NCBI GenBank assembly: GCA_965216025.1
Contig: CBDCEX010000016.1
Location: forward strand, 434,001-498,000
Origin: JADFQT01 sp965216025
GTDB taxonomy: Bacteria; Chloroflexota; Dehalococcoidia; Lucifugimonadales; UBA3495
Reading direction: 5' to 3'
DNA: 64,000 nucleotides
Positions within the stretch are counted from its first letter, which is position 1, and every line of letters starts with the position of its first letter. Positions 34,646 to 42,567 of the stretch are shown here, one piece after another. The position numbers were made by a program, and so were the translations under genes. The notes beneath the pieces were generated by a model, which saw nothing but the letters and a program-made list of their open reading frames with translations, did not search any database and had not been told where the DNA came from.

Positions 34646-35874
34646 AACCAAAGCTAAGGTGAAACCTACATAAAGCGAACCCGAAGAGGAGTTGCGATAT
34701 TCTGTAAAAGAAGTCGATTGGCGGTGGTGGAAGGGATGACAGACATAGTGCAACTCCTGGAACGGTGGCGACTGGATGTAGGCGACTTACGGGAAAGGAT
34801 GTATCGGGCGCCAACACCTCGGGAGCGAGAGCGATGGCATGGGCTATGGTTGTTGGCCCAAGGGTGGTCGGCCACTCAAGTGGCTGAGGCTTTGGAGAGA
34901 GAGCCTCATACCATCGGAAACTGGCTGGACAACTTTCGCCAAGGCGGGGCCCAAGGTTTGGTCTTTGAGCAGACTGGGGGTTCCCCCCCGTCTTGAATCG
35001 AGGTCAACAGAACCAACTGAAGTCTGCGGTGCAAAATCCGCCTGGGGAGGCGGGGATTGAATTGTCCAACTGGAACTGGAAAGTAGTAAGGCAATTTCTC
35101 AAGCAGAGCTTTGACCTGGGGCTGAGTCGGAGCAGTTGCTTGAACTACCTCCATCGGTTGGGCTTCGTGCTGAAGCGACCCAAGAAACGCCTCCTGAAAG
35201 CCAAGGATGAAGAACGGAAAGCCTTCGTCCTCCAGTACAGCCAAATCCGAGAGGAGGCCCAAGAGAATGGAGCCAAGATCTTCTTCGTGGATGAAGCCCA
35301 CTTTCGGGCCGATGCCGACCTGCGAGGCAAATGGGTACTCAAGGGAGAGGCAGCGCTGGTGGACTCCACCAGTCCCCGGTGGGGAGAGAAGGCCTGCTAC
35401 TACTCGGGAGTTTGTCTGGAGACTGGGGAGGTGGAAGCCATGGAAATAGCTGGAAACAGCAATGCCGAGACCTCCACCGCCTTTTTACAGCAGCTAAGAG
35501 CAAACCATCCTGGACCTATGGTAGTAATCTGGGACAATGGACCAGCCCACCGAGGAGCAGCGATTCGCAGCTATTTGACCACTCCTGACTTGCAGCTGAG
35601 GCTGGTGGCCTTACCGGCCTACAGTCCAGACTTCAACGCCGACGAAGCCGTCTGGGACTGGGCCAGAGAAGAGGTCACGGCCAACGAATGCCACGGAACA
35701 AAAGCCAAAGTCCAAGAGAAGATGAATCAATTCTTCGGCGGGCTAATTCATCGTAAGGATGAAGTGAAACATCGCTGCCGAACCCGGTTACAGGCCCGAG
35801 CCGATGCTTTGATCTTTACACCTGCCGTGCCTTTGCCATCGCTGCAAAATGTAGTTCCCACCTTGGCTTTGGTT
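34646..35874 (+). mobile_element. IS630-family element, copy B (complete)
   Basis: 1229 bp between TA dinucleotides (34644-34645 and 35875-35876), with inverted repeats AACCAAAGCTAAGGTGAA and the complement of CCACCTTGGCTTTGGTT. Context is C-TA at the left and TA-G at the right, so the target was CTAG. Both transposase frames are intact. Confidence 0.95.
34718..34996 (+). CDS. IS630 transposase OrfA (HTH part), copy B
   Basis: 92 residues, identical to copy A apart from single changes, with the same HTH. It ends in TGA overlapping the OrfB TTG (TTGA). The seven-C run at 34983-34989 provides a C CCC CCC slippery site for -1 frameshifting that would give one fused transposase of about 385 residues. 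Confidence 0.87.
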   Translation: MAVVEGMTDIVQLLERWRLDVGDLRERMYRAPTPRERERWHGLWLLAQGWSATQVAEALEREPHTIGNWLDNFRQGGAQGLVFEQTGGSPPS

Positions 35875-35877
35875 TAG
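34993..35877 (+). CDS. IS630 transposase OrfB (DDE part), copy B
   Basis: 294 residues with the whole DDE triad: FFVDEAHF, VVIWDNGPAHRGAA and LPAYSPDFNADEAVWDWAREEV. The stop codon TAG at 35875-35877 is made from the duplicated TA and the next genomic G, so it lies outside the element proper. This copy seems able to supply transposase in trans to copies A, C and the MITE. Confidence 0.92.
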   Translation: MNRGQQNQLKSAVQNPPGEAGIELSNWNWKVVRQFLKQSFDLGLSRSSCLNYLHRLGFVLKRPKKRLLKAKDEERKAFVLQYSQIREEAQENGAKIFFVDEAHFRADADLRGKWVLKGEAALVDSTSPRWGEKACYYSGVCLETGEVEAMEIAGNSNAETSTAFLQQLRANHPGPMVVIWDNGPAHRGAAIRSYLTTPDLQLRLVALPAYSPDFNADEAVWDWAREEVTANECHGTKAKVQEKMNQFFGGLIHRKDEVKHRCRTRLQARADALIFTPAVPLPSLQNVVPTLALV

Positions 35878-36254
35878 AAGATGCAAACCGTCCTTGGCCT
35901 GGATGGGCCAACGAGCCGGGAGATTGACAGTCGAATAGCTGCGGGCCGCAATGATTTTCGTATTATGCGCCCGCACCTTCGGGGGCTTCGGGCGACTATT
36001 GAACGACCCGTCATTGAGTTTGTAGTAAGTCGCTATCCCCAGAGTGTGATCTTGGCCACCAACTTCCATCCTTCAGAAGGCCGAAGCTTAAATTCATTAA
36101 CACTCAGATTGGCGATAACTCCCAGCTGTCCCGCGAGTAGTATGTTCCGAGTCCTTTAGGAACCGCTGGCTCCCTGATTGTTGACAGACTGGCAGTTGCA
36201 GGCGGGAGTCAATTCCCAGGAGGCTCTTCCAAGCAGCCATCACGAAGCAGGCGG
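35878..36254. other. Gap between IS630 copy B and the Wzz-like pseudogene
   Basis: No gene recognised. Open frames on both strands lack binding sites and known domains. Confidence 0.5.
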
Positions 36255-37923
36255 TCAAGGTTCTGTAGGAGGCCCTTCCCGAGCCGGTTGGGGGCCCTGG
36301 AGGTAGTGCACGAACATGGCTACCCCCACCCCTAGAAAGAGGCCCAGAACCGCGGCGAGAGGAAGGGTCAACCGTTTACCGGAAGGCAGAGGGACCTGCG
36401 CCTCCACGGCCGACTCTACTACTCGAATGGAGCCAGCCTGCTCCGCGTTTGCAATCCGGGCCTCCTGGAGCCTTGCCGCTAGGACATGAAACGTGCTTTC
36501 CAGGGCTAAATTCTGCCGATCAAACTCCGAAATCCGTAGCTCTACCGATGCCATGCGCTTGACAAGCTTTTGATATTCATCTCGCCGGGCCCGCATTTGT
36601 CGTGTGGTATCCCGTAGCTCGGCTACTTGACCATGCAAGCCAGCGTAAATGGCTTGTTCTTTGTCATACACCGCTCGCGCCAGAGCGAGTTCATTCTGCA
36701 ACCGAGGCAGCTGGATTCCCTCCTTGTCGGCGATCTCTTCCTCTAGAGAACTCGCCTCGGTTCGGGTCTCTTCCAGCCGCCGACTAATTAGAACGATTCG
36801 TTCCCGATTTGTCTCGATACTGGTCCGAGTCGTGATGATGCGGTTAGTGAGGGTGGTAAACGCAGGATTTAGCTCTTCTGTCTGAAGGCCCAGCTTACGT
36901 ATGCGTTCCCAGTCGGCCGCAGTGGGATTGAGGCCGAGCTGCTGCCAAATTGCCGGGTCTGCAATGGCTTTAATCAGGACCAGGAGCTGGGGTTGTTTCT
37001 TGATCTCTGTCTCGAGGGTTTCCAGGGTCCGCGACTGGGCCTTCACATCGTTCTCGGCCGCTTCCAGTTGGGTGATGTAATTCCCCAGGGAATCGCGCTT
37101 GAGCAACAACCGCTGCTTTAGCTGCGTTAGCTGGGCATTCTCCTGAAAATCCTTGATTTGCTGTTGCGAGGTGAAAAACTGTTCCTTTGCCTGAATCACG
37201 GCAGCCTGCTCTGTACTGGCCAGCACACCGCCGTGTGTTAATGGAGTTCCGCCACCTACGCCGCCACCACCTACGCCGCCGCCGTCCACGCTGCCGATGG
37301 CCACGTTCCGCAACGTGGTAGCATTTCCCCTCTCCTGGAGGCCAATCCAACGTCCGTCGACGGTCAGTTCGTCCAACGGTCAGTTCGTTCAGATGAATGA
37401 CAGTCTCCTCATAGGCCAGGCTTTGAAGGGTAAGATCGACTGAAAGTTTCAGGAGGGTGTCCTGATACTGTTTCAAGTCGGAACCTTTGAGCCCACGTTC
37501 GTCTTGCAATAGCGCCAGGGGATTCTGTCCTATAAACTGGGCACGCTCCTCCTCCTGCTTCCGGAGCGCATCCTGGGTTTCCTCGTACTGCACCAGTATG
37601 AAATCATAGGAACGCGCCGCTTCGGTGGCAAACAATTCGCTGTTTTTCTGAACGAACACTTCTGCCCATTTATTGGCTATGCGCTGCAACCGTCCGGGGT
37701 CGCCCCCCCGGACGGTCATCGTCAGCAGGGGTGTCTCCACCTCGGAATTTAGCATGCCCGCCAACTCCTCTATAGCCAACGGACGGCCTGTCTCCTCAAC
37801 ACGCAGATCCAACTCGACGATGATCTTCTGCAGCAGGTCATTGGCAGTTGCCAGGGTCGCGAGGGTTTCCACCGAGAGGGTGGTAGAGGCAACGGGGGCC
37901 GGCCCTCTACCCGTCATCTCCAA
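36255..37923 (-). pseudogene. Wzz/GNVR-type chain-length regulator, frameshifted and 5' truncated
   Basis: The first frame (37923 to about 37390) has the Wzz-like segment TTLSVETLATLATANDLLQK and a coiled coil; the second (about 37376 to 36255) continues with a Gly-rich stretch, long coiled coils and a C-terminal membrane helix (PLAAVLGLFLGVGVAMFVHYL). The frames are separated by a 16-bp tandem duplication at 37360-37391. Removing one unit restores LNELTVDGRWIGL. The N-terminal membrane helix of the family is missing, so the gene also lost its beginning. Intact homologues regulate polysaccharide chain length or export. Confidence 0.82.
37360..37391. repeat. 16-bp tandem duplication inside the Wzz-like gene
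   Basis: ACGGTCAGTTCGTCCA is followed directly by ACGGTCAGTTCGTTCA. Because 16 is not a multiple of three, the duplication shifts the reading frame. Confidence 0.9.
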
Positions 37924-38178
37924 TTACAGCTCCCTACGACAAAACTTCGCGGCCATTATATCGGCCGGGTTCGAAGAGCCAATAAATGACATTTGTGGCC
38001 TGAGGGTAGGAAAGCCGATTCAAGGCCTCTGAAAATCGGAGTGCAGGCCCGGAGTCCCGGAGGTCTGGACTCATCGGGCCTCTCATAACCCCTCTCCCGG
38101 ATGACAGCTGATTCTGGCGGCCGCTGGCTACCATGCACGACAATGACGCGTATCAAGCGCACCAAACGAGGCCCAACA

Positions 38179-38325
38179 ATGTACGAGATCACCAGCACCG
38201 GCCAGGACTCCCACGGCGCCGACGTCGTGATCATCACCTGCAGGGCCTGCGGATACTTCGAGGAACATTTCGCCCGGCGGGGCCTGGACAAGGTGGGCAA
38301 GCCTTGCGACCGGTGCGGGAGATGA
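38179..38325 (+). CDS. Small zinc-ribbon-like protein
   Basis: 48 residues from ATG 38179: YEITSTGQDSHGADVVIITC, then RACGYFEEHFARRGL and KPCDRCGR. Two CxxC pairs (CRAC and CDRC) can hold one zinc. The frame is open upstream to 38101, so the start is uncertain. Not recognised beyond the metal motif. Confidence 0.45.
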   Translation: MYEITSTGQDSHGADVVIITCRACGYFEEHFARRGLDKVGKPCDRCGR

Positions 38326-38409
38326 CAACCGGACCCACTGACAGCAGGGCCTTGAAAAGAAAAGGGGAACCGTCTCTATAATTGGGTATACCTCTGCGCA
38401 GGGGAGAAA

Positions 38410-38952
38410 ATGGCAAGATTCAAAGACCGTCCACTTCAATTGACAGACATCATCGGGCGATTCGAAACCCATTCCCATCAAACACATACTCACAACGCCC
38501 TCGGCTTGATAGGCGCCCTCCAAGACTACGGGCGGGACTTCTGGCCCGATGGATCCTCTCAACTACGCTGCTGGGAGGAAGGATGCACCGAGTTATGGAG
38601 TTTCCTCAACAGGTTAGGTACTCGCCGAGACCTGCAAAAGCAAGACCTGGCTACTGCAATGAGGGAATTCATTCAAGAATTCGAGCACACTACTGAACGC
38701 ATATCCCAAATGCTATATGGCGAGACGACCGACGCTGAGGATGACCAGAAGGTCACGGAGATATTTGATTGGTTCAACTTCGTATTTAGATGCTCGATTT
38801 ACAGCTTGCTGTCAGGATGGATCGACGACAAACAGGATGATTTTCTCCTGACGATCAATGTCAACCTCGCAACCGGTGAAACCAGCGAAGAGTTGACGGG
38901 AACATCCATGAAAGTCCCCCCAAAATACCGACATGCCACCAAAAGGTTGTAA
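38410..38952 (+). CDS. Hypothetical helical protein
   Basis: 180 residues, mainly helical, His-rich near the start (ETHSHQTHTHNALGLIGAL), with FEHTTERISQMLYGETTDAED and FDWFNFVFRCSIYSLLSGW. GGGGAG lies five bases before the ATG. Not recognised. Its last codons lie at the junction with a NYN-domain fragment on the other strand, so its C-terminus may be altered. Confidence 0.6.
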   Translation: MARFKDRPLQLTDIIGRFETHSHQTHTHNALGLIGALQDYGRDFWPDGSSQLRCWEEGCTELWSFLNRLGTRRDLQKQDLATAMREFIQEFEHTTERISQMLYGETTDAEDDQKVTEIFDWFNFVFRCSIYSLLSGWIDDKQDDFLLTINVNLATGETSEELTGTSMKVPPKYRHATKRL

Positions 38953-39078
38953 ACGCACCAGGGCCCGCGCCAGCTTGTCGACGTCGTAACTCGGCCAGTC
39001 GTAGCTCCCGCCGGGACCCCAGGCAGTTTTGGCCAGGTGATACAGGTTCTGGCCGTCAATGAGGACAAGGGTACGCAT
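38940..39078 (-). pseudogene. NYN (LabA/DUF88-type) nuclease fragment
   Basis: From ATG 39078 the minus strand encodes MRTLVLIDGQNLYHLAKTAW and SYDVDKLARALVRL, the N-terminal strand with the first catalytic Asp of NYN/PIN-like RNases. After about 38945 the frame runs into sequence antisense to the preceding gene, so the remaining acidic residues are missing. Confidence 0.65.
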
Positions 39079-39228
39079 GGCAAAAAACACCCGCCCGGTG
39101 GTGTGGACGAGCCACAATCCAGCAGACGGGGAGCAAATCAATTTCAGTGAACTTTTTCTAAACAACCCTTGTCAACAGTTAGGGGACTCGTAGGGAGGGT
39201 CAAAAGTCCCCATAAGTACAACTTTCCC

Positions 39229-39879
39229 CTATTGGTTCGTTTTACAGCTACCCAATGTAACGCTGTGCAGAGCTGCGCCTATTCCGCTCTCTTCCCAGAA
39301 ATATTCAACAGCGAAAGACTGGATCGGATATTTTTGGGATTGTATACACCATCCCCGTTCTCGCAATGAATTAGGCGGATGCAATTCGGCCGGCCGAGTC
39401 AAGAAGTTCGCGTTGGGCAGAGAGTACCACGTAGCTATCTTGTTGTTGATTCGATATTGAGCTTCAATCAGTGCTATCTGATCCATCATTTCAGGGGAAT
39501 CAAAGTGATCAGTGTTGTTCAGGCAGCGATGATCATCAAAAAGCATTATTGTCTCTGATCCTTTTAGAGTCGGATAGAAATACGATGGAGAGCTTGCCTT
39601 TGTTCCTACCTGAACAAAGGAACAAAGATGCCCCCCCAAACCTTCAATATAGCCCTTCCGATCTCCGTCTATTGGCGCATACTCGGTTGCGTGGGTAGCG
39701 ATATCCTCCAATTCGATGAAGGGTCTGCTTGTTACGGGAGATTGCGAATATAGAGGAATCCTTGTCGGAACAGGCGTGGACATCGGAGCCAACGTAGGGG
39801 CTTGGATCGGCGCGGCCTGGACGGGCTCCCTTGGGGAATCATCTAAAGCGGAACCGATTATGACCAGAACGATAATCAT
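39229..39879 (-). CDS. Hypothetical secreted or membrane-anchored protein
   Basis: 216 residues: a short hydrophobic N-terminus (MIIVLVIIGSAL), a Pro/Ala/Thr-rich linker (PIQAPTLAPMSTPVPTRIP) and a soluble domain with three Cys, which suggests export. Not recognised. Its ATG lies inside one arm of a 23-bp inverted repeat whose other arm is at the end of the small membrane ORF upstream (39901-40020). Confidence 0.55.
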   Translation of the reverse strand: MIIVLVIIGSALDDSPREPVQAAPIQAPTLAPMSTPVPTRIPLYSQSPVTSRPFIELEDIATHATEYAPIDGDRKGYIEGLGGHLCSFVQVGTKASSPSYFYPTLKGSETIMLFDDHRCLNNTDHFDSPEMMDQIALIEAQYRINNKIATWYSLPNANFLTRPAELHPPNSLRERGWCIQSQKYPIQSFAVEYFWEESGIGAALHSVTLGSCKTNQ

Positions 39880-39933
39880 TGCCAGGAGCTTCGCAGATTG
39901 CTATGTTTGCCTCCTGACAATGATTATCGTTCT
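39866..39933. repeat. 23-bp inverted repeat over a start codon
   Basis: AGAACGATAATCATTGCCAG at 39866 pairs with its near-perfect complement ending at 39933 (22 of 23 bases), separated by a 22-base loop. In the minus-strand mRNA the stem covers the ATG of the 39229-39879 gene and the 3' end of the upstream small ORF, whose TAG falls in the loop. Confidence 0.75.
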
Positions 39934-40020
39934 GACTCCGGCGATTACGAGGATCAGGCCAATGGGGAAGAAAAGGATGGAGAGAAGGATGCGGACTATT
40001 CGATCGTTTCGGTCATTCAT
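39901..40020 (-). CDS. 39-residue membrane protein
   Basis: From ATG 40020, with AAGGGA five bases upstream: a charged start (MNDRNDRIVR) and one hydrophobic helix (ILLSILFFPIGLILVIAGV), then a basic tail. It precedes the secreted-protein gene by 21 bases and is probably cotranscribed. Too short for family assignment; it could be a membrane subunit or a leader that opens the downstream hairpin. Confidence 0.5.
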   Translation of the reverse strand: MNDRNDRIVRILLSILFFPIGLILVIAGVRTIIIVRRQT

Positions 40021-40086
40021 GGTGATCCCTTACTCGGCAAGTCTACCGTCAATATAGGGAATGTGTTTGTACGTCGTCCATTGTAG

Positions 40087-41317
40087 CAGGGCAATCGCGT
40101 CTTAACCAAGGAGCACCTTGAGTAGGTAATCCTCAACCCAGCCGGCTTTCAGCCGTTTACCTTGAAGTCCCCGTTTAAGGCTGGACTCCTGCTTCAGCAA
40201 ATTGAGGGCTATCTGGCGCAGGACTGCCAGGTTTTGAGGCCCATTATCCTTACGTACCCGGCTGTGATCTTCTCGAAAGGTAACATCCAAAGACCAGTGC
40301 AAGCTGTTTTCTATGCCCCAGTGTCGGCGGGTGACCTCCAACAAAGTCTGGGCAGGCCTGGCCAGACTGCTGATATAGTAGCGAGAGTGGACCGTGGTCC
40401 CGGTTGCCGTCTCCCGCTGAGCCGTGACCTTAACCACGGCGTTGAGGTTGGCCCACTGCTGCCGGTTTTGCAGATAGTCCAGGCAGTCCGGGTCCGTGAT
40501 GACCCAGCATTGACGGGTTTCCAGGCGGCCGTGGCCCTTGTTCAGCGTGCGGGCGAAGTCATAGGGGACGCCCTCGAAGTCGTATTCCTCGGCGCCCTCG
40601 AAAAGGTCGCGAACGTCATCGTACAGCCGGCCTTGATTCTCCTTCACCGCCAGCAGATAGTCGGCCTGAGCCTCAATGATCTCCCGGGCTATCTCCCTCT
40701 GGCAGCCCATGGCGTCGATGGTGATGATGCAACCGGCGAGCTCCAGCAGCTGTAGCAACTTGGGGATGGCGGTGATTTCATTGGACTTCTCGTCCACCTT
40801 GGTCTGGCCCAGCGCCAAGCCATGGGACGAGGCCCACACGTTGACCATGTGAATGGCCTTTTTGCCCAGGGTACGGTCGTGGGAGCGCCATACCGTCTTG
40901 CCGTCGATGGCCACCACTTCGCCTTGGGTGACTTGGGCTACGGCTTGGACCCACTCCATGAAACAGCGTTGAAACTGCTCTGGGTCCAGGCGGGCGAAGA
41001 CGTCGCCGAAGGTATCATGGGAAGGGATACCGTTGGGCAACTCCAGAAAGGACTTGAACCACTCCTCTTTACAGTTGCCGAAGAGCTCGATATCCACCCA
41101 AGAATCAGCGCCGCAGATGGTGGCACAAAGGGCAATGGTGACGATATCCAAAAGTTTGTGCCGCTTGGTACGATCAATCCTCGGGTCGTCCAACGCCGCG
41201 AAGTATTCGGCGATGGGTGCGCCTGTTGCCTGAACCATCACTACCCCTCCCTAGTTTCGTCATGATGATTACTATTTTAAACAAATTTAAGAAAGATAAT
41301 AAGACGCGATTGCCCTG
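40087..41317 (-). mobile_element. ISAs1-family element, copy 2 (complete)
   Basis: 1231 bp between inverted repeats CAGGGCAATCGCGTCTTA (40087) and its complement ending at 41317. It is nearly identical to the split copy at 2696-5684. The flanks (CATTGTAG and CCAAATGG) do not match, so no target duplication is visible; a flanking rearrangement is likely. Confidence 0.93.
40102..41241 (-). CDS. ISAs1-family transposase, copy 2
   Basis: 379 residues, intact, with VVAIDGKTV, TIDAMGCQREIA and RRHWGIENSLHWSLDVTFRED providing the DDE residues. It differs from copy 1 by a handful of residues (for example W for R after KTV) and keeps the native C-terminus KVLLG. Confidence 0.94.
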   Translation of the reverse strand: MMVQATGAPIAEYFAALDDPRIDRTKRHKLLDIVTIALCATICGADSWVDIELFGNCKEEWFKSFLELPNGIPSHDTFGDVFARLDPEQFQRCFMEWVQAVAQVTQGEVVAIDGKTVWRSHDRTLGKKAIHMVNVWASSHGLALGQTKVDEKSNEITAIPKLLQLLELAGCIITIDAMGCQREIAREIIEAQADYLLAVKENQGRLYDDVRDLFEGAEEYDFEGVPYDFARTLNKGHGRLETRQCWVITDPDCLDYLQNRQQWANLNAVVKVTAQRETATGTTVHSRYYISSLARPAQTLLEVTRRHWGIENSLHWSLDVTFREDHSRVRKDNGPQNLAVLRQIALNLLKQESSLKRGLQGKRLKAGWVEDYLLKVLLG

Positions 41318-41530
41318 CCAAATGGAGTTTCGGTGGGCGGTGCCGGTTAAATCGTCTTGGCCTACGGAACCGCGTCATTGCCTCCCAACGACGGCGATAA
41401 CAGAGCTAATTATCAGCAGGCATAGGCGGCGGAGCTGCAAGCCCATACCTCCTGTGACGTAAAGGGGATGCAGGGCAGAGAGGCGCTCTCCCATGCGATC
41501 CCACTTCTCTTGGGTTCCTAGCCTGTACTA
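41318..41530. other. Short gap between ISAs1 copy 2 and IS630 copy C
   Basis: No gene or repeat recognised. Ends with the C-TA junction of IS630 copy C. Confidence 0.5.
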
Positions 41531-41589
41531 AACCAAAGCTAAGGTGAAACCTACATAAAGCGAACCCGAAGAGGAGTTGCGATATTCTG

Positions 41590-42275
41590 GTGTGCCAGGC
41601 ATGTTGTGCATCTTGGAGGTGAAAGTCCTCTGCGGGCCGTGATGACCGGAACCGCTAGCCTAAGCAAGGGTTTCCACCGTGAGGTGGAATCTGAAGGAAG
41701 CTGATGGCAAAACTCGGACCCGACGAACAGGAATCGGATACAAGGCCGGTGCAGTGGGGTAACCCGGCCATGGACGGGGAGGCCCGGTAGTCATCCGGAC
41801 ATGTGCGTTGGTAAATCCGGCGGGGACCGAGGGAAGGATGCATAGCTTACCCTGGGAGATCTCTGGGGCTGTCCCGATGGAATCGGGACTACCGCACCGG
41901 CAACGGTGGGGGAAGGCTCCGGAGAAGTCAGCCGAGGCCATAGTAGTCCTTCCCGCACGGGAAGGATGAAGGGCCGAATCCTCTACTGCAAGGAGCCAGT
42001 CAAGAGGACTCGATGGGCGTAGAGCGGCAGCAAGGCACGGCCTAACAACTCTCCCTTCTTGAATGGAGGAAGGAGACCGTGCGCCCCGGCGTCCCTGGTG
42101 AAGGCGGAACCGGAACTGGGGTGAGCGAGGAGCAGCCAGCGACCACGGTGTCTGAACGGAAACGAGCCTTGACGGGTGGTAGCACCTGTTGAAACAGTAG
42201 AGGAAACCGCCGGATACGCTGAGTACGTCCGGTGGTGTGGGAGGACGGGGGCCACGAGGCCCCCTCCTACCCGAT
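41590..42275 (+). mobile_element. ORF-less group II intron
   Basis: The 5' end is GTGTGCC, matching the GUGYG consensus, and the 3' end is CCCGAT. Comparison with IS630 copies A and B gives the exon junction GATATTCTG / TAAAAGAAG to the base. The 5' half has the conserved domain I stretch (GTGAAAGTCC, GGAATCTGAAGGAAGC, GACGAACAGGAATCGGATAC). Domains V and VI lie at 42206-42275. The reverse transcriptase normally held in domain IV is missing: only ATGGGCGTAGAGCGGCAG (42013) followed by TAA at 42043-42045 may be its start. Splicing could be self-catalysed or need a maturase from elsewhere. Confidence 0.93.
42206..42275 (+). ncRNA. Group II intron domains V and VI
   Basis: Domain V pairs ACCGCCGGA (42206-42214) with TCCGGTGGT (42228-42236), with TAC/GTA as the upper stem, a GCTGA loop and the classical two-base CG bulge; the catalytic triad reads CGC. 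Domain VI pairs GGGAGGA with TCCT-A-CCC, leaving A42269 bulged as the branch point seven bases from the 3' end. All features needed for lariat splicing are present. Confidence 0.9.
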
Positions 42276-42288
42276 TAAAAGAAGTCGA

Positions 42289-42567
42289 GTGGCGGTGGTG
42301 GAAGGGATGACAGACATAGTGCAACTCCTGGAACGGTGGCAACTGGATGTAGGCGACTTACGGGAAAGGATGTATCGGGCGCCAACACCTCGGGAGCGAG
42401 AAAGGTGGCATGGGCTATGGTTGTTGGCCCAAGGGTGGTCGGCCACTCAAGTGGCTGAGGCTTTGGAGAGAGAGCCTCATACCATCGGAAACTGGCTGGA
42501 CAACTTTCGCCAAGGCGGGGCCCAAGGTTTGGTCTTTGAGCAGACTGGGGGTTCCCCCCCGTCTTGA
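42289..42567 (+). CDS. IS630 transposase OrfA (HTH part), copy C
   Basis: 92 residues, as in copies A and B, starting at GTG (TTG in the others) 14 bases after the intron. The seven-C slippery run is at 42554-42560 and the stop is TGA overlapping TTG. The open frame runs back into intron sequence, but that extension is not transposase. Confidence 0.87.
   Translation: MAVVEGMTDIVQLLERWQLDVGDLRERMYRAPTPRERERWHGLWLLAQGWSATQVAEALEREPHTIGNWLDNFRQGGAQGLVFEQTGGSPPS

Noticed and set aside
2696..41317. Inversion between the two oppositely oriented ISAs1 copies
   Set aside because: If the copies had recombined, exchanged flanks should restore target duplications. None of the flank combinations (TTTTTACA, TGACGCAG, CATTGTAG, CCAAATGG, also as complements) match.
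42232..42288. N-terminal extension of IS630 OrfA copy C
   Set aside because: These codons lie in domain VI of the intron and its 3' exon; copies A and B show the gene starts at 42289.
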